DNA of 9,529 nt from an uncultured Bacteroides sp. GTDB lineage: Bacteria; Bacteroidota; Bacteroidia; Bacteroidales; Bacteroidaceae. The position numbers were made by a program, and so were the translations under genes. Where the stretch lies: contig NZ_CAJLKP010000127.1 of assembly GCF_905207245.1 (NCBI RefSeq), positions 1-9,529 of the forward strand, in the 5' to 3' direction. Each line of letters starts with the position of its first letter. Within the stretch, counting starts at the first letter, position 1. A model generated the notes under the pieces. It was not told the origin of the DNA and did no database searches. It worked only from the letters and a program-made list of their open reading frames with translations. Of the stretch, positions 1 to 6,546 are shown piece after piece.

Positions 1-55
1 GCTGCTTGAACAATTTTTACTTCAGAATATTGTCTAACTTTTTGGGGTCACTTCA
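1..55. mobile_element. Right-end remnant of an IS3-family (IS150-group-like) insertion sequence
   Basis: Bases 31-55 end in AACTTTTTGGGGTCACTTCA. Read from the other strand they begin TGAAGTGACCCC followed by AAAAAGTTAGACA. This matches the terminal inverted-repeat pattern I know from IS3-family, IS150-group elements (5'-TGNANTG-ACCCC-AAAAGTTAGACA type). On the + strand it would therefore be the right-hand end of an element whose body lies left of the window. Bases 1-9 (GCT GCT TGA) could be the last codons of its orfB transposase, since these genes usually stop just inside the right repeat. This is recalled pattern matching, not a database hit. The matching left end and the 3-4 bp target duplication, which would start at CTT or CTTG from base 56, cannot be seen here. 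Confidence 0.6.
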
Positions 56-91
56 CTTGTTGTGGGCCGCTTCTTTTTTTGAAACTCGTAT

Positions 92-101
92 AGTGATCAC
101 T
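92..101. promoter_or_regulatory. 10-bp perfect palindrome, candidate operator of the adjacent TetR-type regulator
   Basis: AGTGATCACT is its own reverse complement. GTA (88-90) and TAC (102-104) flank it as a second, slightly offset inverted pair. It lies 23 bases before the regulator start codon and just upstream of the ribosome site AAAGGA (111-116). It overlaps TATAGT (89-94), a 5/6 match to a -10 box, although no good -35 is visible 16-18 bases upstream. TetR-family proteins bind as dimers to short palindromes and often repress their own promoter, so an autoregulatory operator is the natural reading. That role is inferred from position and symmetry only. Confidence 0.45.
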
Positions 102-124
102 TACTTTATGAAAGGACCTGTTGT

Positions 125-745
125 ATGAGAAGTTTAAATGAAGTGCGTGAGGCTCTGCTCAACAGGACCGTCCGAATTGTTTCACAGTATGGTCTGGAGC
201 GGACGACAACAAAGCTGATCGCGGCAGATGCACAAATCAATGAGGCGTATATCTATCGCTGTTATGACAGCAAGGATTCGCTTCTTCAAGCAACATTTCA
301 TATGGAAGATGTGTGCTTGGCTGAGCATGTGCGAAAATCGCTTCCGGTTATGCGGATACGCGGACTGAATTGGAAAGAGCGTTGTTTCCTTTTGTGGAAG
401 TCTTGCTGGGAATTCATTCTCCATAAACCAGACGATTGCCGGTTTTACCTGCAATACTACTATTCTGCCAGTTGCCGACGACATGCATATGATGAGCATC
501 TGAAGTATTTCCATTCATTGTTTAATGAAATCCGACCGGTATTTCGTCCTGACACAAATGTGGACATGCTGCTGCATCAGATTTTTGATACGATGCTTTC
601 TTTTGCAGCCCGAGTACTGTCTGGTGAGATCAAGGACAGCGAAGATACAACGAAATGGACTTTTGAGCAGGTGTACAGTTTCGTCCGTCCCAATACAAGA
701 GAAGATTGGGTGGAGACAGCTGACAGCGAAAATGAATTAGAATGA
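125..745 (+). CDS. TetR/AcrR-family transcriptional regulator
   Basis: The 206-residue product has the usual TetR length. An N-terminal DNA-binding domain spans about residues 8-55. It reads as helix 1 (ALLNRTVRIVSQYGLERTT), a recognition helix region (INEAYIYRCYDSKDSLLQ), and the aromatic-rich turn into the first helix of the ligand domain. The remaining 150 residues are helical and poorly conserved, with many aromatics and cysteines (about 85-125), as expected for an inducer-binding and dimer domain. The ligand is unknown. The ATG start has AAAGGA at 111-116 with 8-base spacing. The gene ends 17 bases before the phosphoglycosyl transferase gene with no terminator between, so it probably leads the glycan operon and may control it and itself through the palindrome at 92-101. 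The family call is secure; the regulatory target is inference. Confidence 0.85.
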   Translation: MRSLNEVREALLNRTVRIVSQYGLERTTTKLIAADAQINEAYIYRCYDSKDSLLQATFHMEDVCLAEHVRKSLPVMRIRGLNWKERCFLLWKSCWEFILHKPDDCRFYLQYYYSASCRRHAYDEHLKYFHSLFNEIRPVFRPDTNVDMLLHQIFDTMLSFAARVLSGEIKDSEDTTKWTFEQVYSFVRPNTREDWVETADSENELE

Positions 746-762
746 TACGATGGAGATGAATT

Positions 763-1431
763 ATGGTGGAGGTTACGGCCTCCTATCAAATCACCGAAAG
801 AACCAAAGAACGAGATACCGTTTATATTGCGCTTCCCCGCATTCAAGAACGATGGACATACCTTCTTGTGAAGAGGCTCTTTGATTCTTTCTCCGCTTTG
901 ATAGGACTTATAGTATTAGCAATCCCAATGGCGATTATTGCATTGCTCATCGTGCTTGATTCACCTGGCGGTGCAATTTTCAAGCAAGAGCGCCTTGGAA
1001 AGAATGGAAAACCATTTTTAATTTACAAATTTCGAACAATGCATCATGATGCGGAGGTGAACGGCCCCAAGTGGGCGGATAAAGAGGACAAGCGCTGTAC
1101 CCGGTTTGGCGCCTTTTTGCGCAAGACGCGGCTAGACGAGCTGCCGCAGTTCTGGAATATTCTAAAGGGAGACATGAGCTTTGTCGGGCCTAGACCGGAG
1201 CGGCAGTATTTCTACGAGCAGTTTGAAAAGTACATCATTGGATTTTCAAATCGGCTGGTCGTAACACCGGGATTAACGGGATATGCACAGGTCAATGGGG
1301 GCTATGAGCTGGAGCCGGAAGAAAAAATCGTCTATGACATGGAGTACATAGAAAAACGGTCAGTGCTTATGGATATCAAATGCCTTGTAAAAACGGTGTC
1401 GTTAATTTTTACACACGAAGGAGCGCGCTAA
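763..1431 (+). CDS. Undecaprenyl-phosphate sugar phosphotransferase (monotopic phosphoglycosyl transferase)
   Basis: This 222-residue protein is a bacterial sugar transferase of the PglC/WcaJ catalytic-domain type. The family moves a sugar 1-phosphate from a UDP-sugar to undecaprenyl phosphate at the inner face of the membrane, the first committed step of many glycans. Residues 43-66 form one hydrophobic re-entrant helix. Family motifs follow in order: a PGG...FKQ.R.G..G..F..YKFRTM block at 68-93, the catalytic Asp-Glu pair in LDELPQ (114-119, D115/E116), GDMSFVGPRPE (126-136), and PGLTGYAQVNG (159-169). It lacks the extra N-terminal membrane domain of WcaJ or CpsE, so it is a short form. GGAG at 752-755 supports the ATG. 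Its stop overlaps the next start by one base (TAATG). The sugar specificity (Glc, Gal, or a di-N-acetyl or deoxy sugar) cannot be read from sequence. Confidence 0.92.
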   Translation: MVEVTASYQITERTKERDTVYIALPRIQERWTYLLVKRLFDSFSALIGLIVLAIPMAIIALLIVLDSPGGAIFKQERLGKNGKPFLIYKFRTMHHDAEVNGPKWADKEDKRCTRFGAFLRKTRLDELPQFWNILKGDMSFVGPRPERQYFYEQFEKYIIGFSNRLVVTPGLTGYAQVNGGYELEPEEKIVYDMEYIEKRSVLMDIKCLVKTVSLIFTHEGAR

Positions 1432-2276
1432 TGGAAACATTACAGAAAACCTCTACCTGTCACGGGCAGGCAGTGATACAGCATCCATTGGTCTCCGTTG
1501 TGATGCCGGCGTATAACGCAGAAAAATACATAGGGGAAGCAATCCGTTCGGTACAATTGCAGACATATGCCAATTGGATCCTGTTGGTTATTGATGATTG
1601 CTCCACAGACCATACCGTTGATGTTGTTCAAGCCTTTGTAAACACCGATGATAGAATTCGGCTTTTTCGGAACACTCGCAATTTGGGGGCAGCTAAAACC
1701 AGAAATCGAGGTTTGGAATTATCCGAAGGCGAATGGGTCGCACTGTTAGACAGTGATGACATATGGCATAGCGACAAGCTTGAAAAACAGCTCGCGGTCG
1801 CGTTGAATTCCGGCTCGGAAATCATTTATTGCTCGTACTCGTTAATCAGCAGTGATGGGCAAAAAATATCCGACTATATTGTGCCGACGCAGACTTCCTA
1901 TGACGATATGTTGAAAGAAAGCGTATTTAGCTGCTCTACGACTCTTTTGGCTAAAAGCGTAGTCGATAATAACCGCTTTTCCGCTGACTATTATCACGAA
2001 GACCTGGTGTATTGGCTTCAATTACTCAAAAATGGCTATTCTGCATCGGCATGTTGCGAGCCGTTGGCAGACTATCGGATAGTGGAAGGCTCAAGGTCAC
2101 ATAGCAAGCTCCAATCGGCAAAAAACAGATGGGAGGTCTACCGCAAGGTTGAAAAACTCTCACTGCTAAAGTCACTCTCCGTATTTCTATCCTATACGGC
2201 GCGGGGCCTCAGAAAGTATAAGAGGGTTTTACATGGATGTACTGTTCCTTTGCGGTGTTTTTGCAAAAGAGAATGA
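1431..2276 (+). CDS. Glycosyltransferase family 2
   Basis: This product (281 residues from the chosen start) is an inverting GT-A glycosyltransferase that probably adds a sugar to the lipid-linked glycan in the cytoplasm. The GT2 signature is clear: VSVVMPAYNAEKYI (21-34), VIDDCSTD (53-60), the metal and nucleotide-sugar binding DSDD (107-110), and a HED motif (189-191) placed like the catalytic base ED of this family. The reading frame is open back to an ATG at 1380, but ATG 1431 is preferred. It has GAAGGAG at 1417-1423 with 7-base spacing, overlaps the preceding stop by one base, and puts the domain at a normal distance from the N-terminus. The C-terminal 14 or so residues (after KRV) overlap the next gene by 44 bases and look basic and unconserved. 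Donor and acceptor are unknown. Confidence 0.9.
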   Translation: METLQKTSTCHGQAVIQHPLVSVVMPAYNAEKYIGEAIRSVQLQTYANWILLVIDDCSTDHTVDVVQAFVNTDDRIRLFRNTRNLGAAKTRNRGLELSEGEWVALLDSDDIWHSDKLEKQLAVALNSGSEIIYCSYSLISSDGQKISDYIVPTQTSYDDMLKESVFSCSTTLLAKSVVDNNRFSADYYHEDLVYWLQLLKNGYSASACCEPLADYRIVEGSRSHSKLQSAKNRWEVYRKVEKLSLLKSLSVFLSYTARGLRKYKRVLHGCTVPLRCFCKRE

Positions 2277-3513
2277 AGCCGAAGTGATTGCTCAGGCAAA
2301 GAAAAGTGTAGAATTCTCAGCAAACCAAATGCAGTTAAAGCTGATCAGCGGCTTGAAAGAGGTCGCTGACACCCAAGTGATCTCCGCCCCTTTTATCGGG
2401 CATTATCCAAATCAAAGCCACAGCCTGCAATTTTCCGGTTTCACAAACCCACAGCATATATGCCGGTATGTTTCGTTTAACAATATCTGGGGCTTCCGGA
2501 ATTTGTCCAGGGCACATGCTTTGAAAAAGGCAGTTCGCACTTTCGCGTTAGATGACAATGAAGAAAAACTGATCATTGTATACAGTGCACACGATCCGTT
2601 TCTAGCGGCAGCAGCCTATGCCAAAAAGTTGAACCCAAAAATCAGGATCTGCTTTATTGTTCCCGATCTTCCGCAATATATGAACCTCGAAGCAAAAAAA
2701 GGTTTACTCTATAACTTCTTTAAAGGGTTCGATATCAAATCAATTAAGGAACATATCAAATGCATCGATACATCTGTGGTTCTGACAGAAGCTATGGCAA
2801 AAGCGCTGCAGTTAACGGATCGACCATATGTTATTGCCGAGGGAATCGTAGATTCGATTTCTGAGAATCCCAATAGCGCCGCTCGTACAGAAACCGTCAA
2901 TATCGTATATGCCGGCAAGTTGTATTTCAGGTTTGGAATCCGCTCTTTGGTAGAAGCGTTTTCCCTGCTGCAAGACAGCAATTATCGGTTGATTTTATGC
3001 GGGAACGGTGACGCAGTGGAGTATCTGCAGAAATGTGCCATGGGGGATTCGAGAATCATTCTCCCGGGGCAAGTATCGCCTGAAAAGGTGCAGGAATACA
3101 TTTCATCCGCCGCAGTGCTTGTAAATCCTCGGCCGAACAATGAGGAGTATACGAAATACTCTTTCCACTCCAAGGACATAGAGTATCTGTCAAGCGGAAA
3201 GCCAACGGTTGCCTTTCTTCTGGATGGTATGCCGAAGTGTTATCAAGATTTTTTGTATGTTGTTGACCCGGACCGGGATATCTCTTGCGCCATTTCTGAT
3301 GCCTTAAAAGCAGCTATATCGGCACCCAAGAAAGAAATAGAAAAAAGGTATACGCAATTTCTGCAATATGCCGCAAAAAATCTTTTGGCATCTTCCATTG
3401 CAGAAAAAATAATCAAAATGAACTGTAACGAGGAGGCTCGACATGCCAAGGACCCGAGTTGTTCAGCAGTATGTAACGACCGCCAGCAATGGCGGATTGA
3501 AAACAGAATATAA
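2233..3513 (+). CDS. Glycosyltransferase family 4 (group 1), divergent
   Basis: This 426-residue GT-B protein probably adds a sugar from a nucleotide donor to the growing glycan. The N-terminal domain (1-200) is divergent. The C-terminal Rossmann domain has VNIVYAGKLYFRFGI (222-236), YRLILCGNGD (251-260) and VLVNPRPN (295-302). The donor-binding segment YSFHSKDIEYLSSGKPT (309-325) resembles the Y-S-F-P-S-K-x-x-EYLASGKP variant of the EX7E motif. Its second Glu is E317, but the first position is Tyr309, so the pair is incomplete. The ATG has AGAGGG at 2221-2226. Residues 404-426 overlap the next gene by 71 bases, and this tail lies beyond the last expected helix (SSIAEKIIKMN). It may be an extension caused by a lost stop or small indel. 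Family is firm; specificity is unknown. Confidence 0.85.
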   Translation: MDVLFLCGVFAKENEAEVIAQAKKSVEFSANQMQLKLISGLKEVADTQVISAPFIGHYPNQSHSLQFSGFTNPQHICRYVSFNNIWGFRNLSRAHALKKAVRTFALDDNEEKLIIVYSAHDPFLAAAAYAKKLNPKIRICFIVPDLPQYMNLEAKKGLLYNFFKGFDIKSIKEHIKCIDTSVVLTEAMAKALQLTDRPYVIAEGIVDSISENPNSAARTETVNIVYAGKLYFRFGIRSLVEAFSLLQDSNYRLILCGNGDAVEYLQKCAMGDSRIILPGQVSPEKVQEYISSAAVLVNPRPNNEEYTKYSFHSKDIEYLSSGKPTVAFLLDGMPKCYQDFLYVVDPDRDISCAISDALKAAISAPKKEIEKRYTQFLQYAAKNLLASSIAEKIIKMNCNEEARHAKDPSCSAVCNDRQQWRIENRI

Positions 3514-4528
3514 AGCGCTGATCAGTCGGGAAACGCTGTCGGACCACTATGAGTTTATCCCGGTGGTGCTGAACAACTGCCACTGCGGAATCAGCCTTTC
3601 GGATATCCGCTTTTACCGCAGAGCTATTCGTAAAGCGGATCCGGATATCGTTCACATACGTGGAGCAGGAATGGAAAGCCTAAATGCAGTTCTCGGCGCA
3701 AAGCTTTCCGGCCGTGGAAAGATCCTTGTGACCGTTCATGGTATGTTCAGTGATCTGGTGTACTACTCGCCGATAAAACGCTGGGTATGCAGATATCTGG
3801 TGGAACCCATGATCTTTGGCTTATCGGATGGAATTTCCTGCGTCTATGAGCAGGCATCACAGCGCGATGTGTTTCGACGTTATAAGAAGAAAATGCTTCC
3901 GTTTGTGTATAACCGAATGCCGAAACATCCCGATTGCAGTGCAGAAGAAAAGCATGCTTTGCGCAAGGAACTGAACCTTCCGGAGAATGCAAGAATCGGC
4001 ATCTATGTCGGCAGGGTCACGAAGGAAAAGGGATTGTCTTACTTAGTCGATGCGTTAAAGCAGCTGGATGCGAGTTGGCCGCCGGAGCTTTGCCTATTGG
4101 TCGTGGGGGATGGCGATTATCTGCGGGAGATGCAGGCTGAATGTTCCGCGCTGCGGCACGCGCAGCAAGTGATTTTCACCGGTCAACAAGAACAGGTTCA
4201 AAAATACCTGAAAGCTTCCGATTTCTTTCTTTCTCCCTCCTTGCATGAAAATCTTTCCATTTCCATTCTGGAGGCATGTGCGGCAAAGCTCCCGTGTCTT
4301 GTGACGGATGTCGGCGGAAACGGGGAAATCATCGAAAACGGAAAGAATGGGCTGGTGATTGAGCCGTACTCGGCTAAAGCAATCATTGATGGAATCAGAA
4401 AAATGTGCTGTATATCAACATACGACACATTAGAAAAAAACATACGCAAAACAGACTATCGAAAATTCAGTGACGAACAAGTAGACAAGCAGCTTGAGTC
4501 TGTATATGCGTATTTGTTGAAATTGTGA
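3443..4528 (+). CDS. Glycosyltransferase family 4 (group 1)
   Basis: The 361-residue product is a canonical retaining GT-B glycosyltransferase. The N-terminal domain carries the glycine-rich ASNGGLKTEY (14-23), DIVHIRG (68-74) and VTVHGMFSDL (96-105). The C-terminal donor domain has IGIYVGRVTKEKGLSYLVDAL (185-205), LLVVGDGDYL (218-227), VIFTGQ (243-248) and an intact EX7E motif (E269 to E277 in SLHENLSISILEA). It ends in GGNGEIIENGKNGLVIEP (291-308), which closes the active site. Length is normal for GT4. The ATG has a strong GAGGAGG at 3430-3436 with 6-base spacing, although this lies inside the end of the preceding gene. It is expected to work in the cytoplasm on the same lipid-linked glycan. 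The sugar transferred cannot be deduced. Confidence 0.92.
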   Translation: MPRTRVVQQYVTTASNGGLKTEYKALISRETLSDHYEFIPVVLNNCHCGISLSDIRFYRRAIRKADPDIVHIRGAGMESLNAVLGAKLSGRGKILVTVHGMFSDLVYYSPIKRWVCRYLVEPMIFGLSDGISCVYEQASQRDVFRRYKKKMLPFVYNRMPKHPDCSAEEKHALRKELNLPENARIGIYVGRVTKEKGLSYLVDALKQLDASWPPELCLLVVGDGDYLREMQAECSALRHAQQVIFTGQQEQVQKYLKASDFFLSPSLHENLSISILEACAAKLPCLVTDVGGNGEIIENGKNGLVIEPYSAKAIIDGIRKMCCISTYDTLEKNIRKTDYRKFSDEQVDKQLESVYAYLLKL

Positions 4529-4537
4529 GGGCGAGCG

Positions 4538-5518
4538 ATGGCGGATAGAAAGGCAAACATAGATTTATTGCGGGTGATTTCCGCAGCTGCCATTGTCACA
4601 CTTCATTCTGTGACCGCTCCAATGGGTAACGCATCCTCTCCGATTCCGCTCTTAACAGAACAGATATTGACGGTTATTCATTCTCTGACCCTGTGGGCCG
4701 TTCCCGCGTTTTTCATTATCACAGGCTACTGCCTACTTTTAAAACCGGAGTGTAGTTACAAATACTGTTTTTTACATATACGGAAATTTGTAATTGTGCT
4801 CTTTACAATCGGACTTTTCTATGCACTACTGGAGGAGGTTTACTCTACCGGTATGGTTAACGGTCTTGTTGTTTTGGTGGCAGTCAAAAATGTTATTGCA
4901 GGGAACATCTGGGAGCATATGTGGTTTGTATACGCCATTATAGGTATTTATCTCGTGATGCCGGTTGTTCACGGTTTTATCAAGCGAGAGAGAAAGGATT
5001 CTTTTATATTAACTGCGATACTGTTCGCATTTAACATTCTGTTCCCTGTATTTCAAAAATGGATTCCAATTGGTGTAGAGCTTCCTTTCGGCGGATATTT
5101 GTTCTACGTATGCTTTGGAGGGCTGATTGCTAAGTACGGGATTCGGAAACGGGAAATGATAGTTATTGTTATTGCTGGCCTGATATCCGCAGCGTATCTC
5201 GGTGTTCATTATAACGGAAAAATTGCTGAGTCAATTGATTTGTTTGCGGTGTGTATTATGTCTTTAGCTGTCTTTTTAATATTTGAACACATGAAAATTA
5301 AGCCAAGCAGGCTATTGCTTGCACTTGCTAAATGTTCATGGGGTATATATTTACTCCACCCTTTGATTATAAATGTCGCTCTGAAAGTTCTGAAGATGGA
5401 TTTTGTTTCCTACATGCCATATGTAAAGATTCCTCTGCTGGCAATTTGTACATTTATACTTTCCTTTGCTATTACATATTTGCTTAGAAAAATTCCGTTT
5501 GTCTCGGAATTGTTTTAA
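4538..5518 (+). CDS. Membrane acyltransferase, acyltransferase-3 family (O-acetylation of glycan)
   Basis: This 326-residue protein is almost entirely made of membrane segments, about ten. It matches the acyltransferase-3 family (PF01757; relatives include WecH and the OatA membrane domain), which moves acyl groups, usually acetyl, across or at the membrane onto sugars. Diagnostic features are NIDLLRVISAAAIVTLHS (7-24) with the conserved His23, VPAFFIITGY (55-64), HMWFVYAIIGIYLVMPV (127-143), and KCSWGIYLLHPLI (265-277). No extracytoplasmic SGNH domain is fused. The ATG is preceded by GTGAGG at 4525-4530, which overlaps the previous stop. It probably O-acetylates the glycan or a lipid-linked precursor. 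The coding sequence is AT-rich compared with its neighbours (19 of 60 bases are G or C at 5221-5280), suggesting a separate origin. Confidence 0.88.
   Translation: MADRKANIDLLRVISAAAIVTLHSVTAPMGNASSPIPLLTEQILTVIHSLTLWAVPAFFIITGYCLLLKPECSYKYCFLHIRKFVIVLFTIGLFYALLEEVYSTGMVNGLVVLVAVKNVIAGNIWEHMWFVYAIIGIYLVMPVVHGFIKRERKDSFILTAILFAFNILFPVFQKWIPIGVELPFGGYLFYVCFGGLIAKYGIRKREMIVIVIAGLISAAYLGVHYNGKIAESIDLFAVCIMSLAVFLIFEHMKIKPSRLLLALAKCSWGIYLLHPLIINVALKVLKMDFVSYMPYVKIPLLAICTFILSFAITYLLRKIPFVSELF
5491..5511. terminator. Hairpin at the 3' end of the acyltransferase gene, possible weak terminator or attenuator
   Basis: AATTCCG (5491-5497) pairs exactly with CGGAATT (5505-5511) around a 7-base loop. GTTTTAA follows on the + strand, and there is an A-run just upstream, which gives TTTTTC after the hairpin when read on the - strand. 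The stem has only three G-C pairs and the T-run is short. It overlaps the last codons of the gene, and the next gene starts 42 bases later with a strong ribosome site. If active, it would be a partial attenuator or an RNA-stability element rather than a full stop for the operon. Confidence 0.3.
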
Positions 5519-5552
5519 CTGTTGCTGCCATCTGCAATGAAAGGAGGCTACC

Positions 5553-6527
5553 GTGATTAGTATTGTTGTACCGGCTTATAATGCCGCAGGTGTGATTGGA
5601 AGATGCATAGACACAGTTTTGCGGCAGACCTACCCGGATTTTGAATTGCTGATTATTGATGATGGTTCCACAGACGAAACAGCAGAAATTGCGGCAGCAA
5701 AAGCTGCTCAAGATGCTCGTATCCATCTAATTCGTCAGGAAAATGCTGGGGTCAGTTCTGCACGGAATACAGGAATAGCAGCCGCTTCAGGGGAACTGCT
5801 TTGCTTTATTGATAGTGATGATACGGTATCGGCAAATTATCTGGAGATATTGCACACGCTGTACAGTCCCGGAGTGCTCCCTGTGATCGATGTCATTCGC
5901 AGTGACCGCAACGGTTCCGCGCTAAATCCTATGCCTGAAACCTTTACATTGGATGGTAACTGGGTCGATTCATATTTTTGCGGGCAACTTAGATATGGAA
6001 TTGCTTTTTCCGTCTGTAACAAGCTGTATTCTCTGCAGACACTTCGCAGAGAGTGTATCGCATTCCTGCCGGAGCTGTCTATCGGTGAAGATATGCTGTT
6101 TGTTTTTCAGTATCTGCAACATTGCCAGTCAATTCGCTTTAGCAAGGATGCCAGTTACCATTATACCATTGTACCGGGATCAGCCATGTTCTCCTCAATG
6201 GATTACACGCAGCCATACGAAAAGACATTCGCGATCATGTCTGAAAAGGAACGTTTTTCTTCACTGATCGCCGACAGAACATTATCCCGATGGGCGTTTG
6301 ACGCGAGTATTATCATTATTGCCAATCCGTTTATTATCGACAGAAACTATGCAGAATTCAAAAAATGGTGGCGCGAATTTCGTCAGACGGCGTTATACCG
6401 CTCCGCCGTTGCTTCGGAAAAGCCATCCGGTTATAAACGAAGAGTTTTGCATTTTGCCGTGCGCGCTGAGAACACGATTGCAATATATGTGCTTTTCAGA
6501 TTGCTGAGATTCGGAAAGAAGAAGTAG
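5553..6527 (+). CDS. Glycosyltransferase family 2
   Basis: This 324-residue GT-A glycosyltransferase opens directly with the family N-terminus ISIVVPAYNAAGVIGRCI (2-19). Then come ELLIIDDGSTDETAEI (31-46), the RQENAGVSSARNTGI segment (61-75), the catalytic metal-binding DSDD (87-90), VCNKLYS (154-160) and a GED motif (178-180) in the catalytic-base position. The C-terminal 100 residues are less conserved and end in an amphipathic, basic helix (IAIYVLFRLLRFGKKK) that may touch the membrane. The start is GTG at 5553, with AAAGGAGG at 5540-5547 and 5-base spacing. The conserved strand begins at residue 2, so no other start is likely. The protein resembles GT2 enzymes of capsule and teichoic acid-like polymers. 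Specificity is unknown. Confidence 0.9.
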   Translation: MISIVVPAYNAAGVIGRCIDTVLRQTYPDFELLIIDDGSTDETAEIAAAKAAQDARIHLIRQENAGVSSARNTGIAAASGELLCFIDSDDTVSANYLEILHTLYSPGVLPVIDVIRSDRNGSALNPMPETFTLDGNWVDSYFCGQLRYGIAFSVCNKLYSLQTLRRECIAFLPELSIGEDMLFVFQYLQHCQSIRFSKDASYHYTIVPGSAMFSSMDYTQPYEKTFAIMSEKERFSSLIADRTLSRWAFDASIIIIANPFIIDRNYAEFKKWWREFRQTALYRSAVASEKPSGYKRRVLHFAVRAENTIAIYVLFRLLRFGKKK

Positions 6528-6546
6528 AAACGAGGTGAACCCATTG
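6528..6546 (+). promoter_or_regulatory. Ribosome binding site that selects the TTG start of the LicD-family gene
   Basis: AAACGAGGTGA (6528-6538) differs at one base from AAAGGAGGTGA, the complement of the 16S rRNA 3' end. The GAGG core ends 8 bases before TTG 6544. The alternative GTG at 6535 lies inside this site and has no ribosome site of its own. TTG is therefore the better start. Confidence 0.7.

Noticed and set aside
66..81. GGGCCGC followed by a T-run as a possible terminator upstream of the regulator
   Set aside because: The G/C-rich part has no matching partner to form a stem of useful length before the T-run.
525..740. Open frame of 71 codons on the + strand inside the TetR gene
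   Set aside because: It is a shadow of the TetR gene in another frame, with no ribosome site and no domain-like sequence.
1380..1430. Upstream ATG 1380 as start of the first GT2 gene
   Set aside because: It would overlap the phosphoglycosyl transferase by 52 bases and add 17 non-family residues. ATG 1431 has a strong ribosome site at the right distance.
3934..4140. Open frame of 68 codons on the + strand inside the second GT4 gene
   Set aside because: It overlaps the well-supported GT4 donor domain in another frame, and its composition is not protein-like.
5953..6507. Two open frames on the + strand (5953-6267, 6298-6507) inside the second GT2 gene
   Set aside because: The GT2 frame is intact throughout with its motifs. 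These are frame shadows rich in Cys, Arg and Ser.
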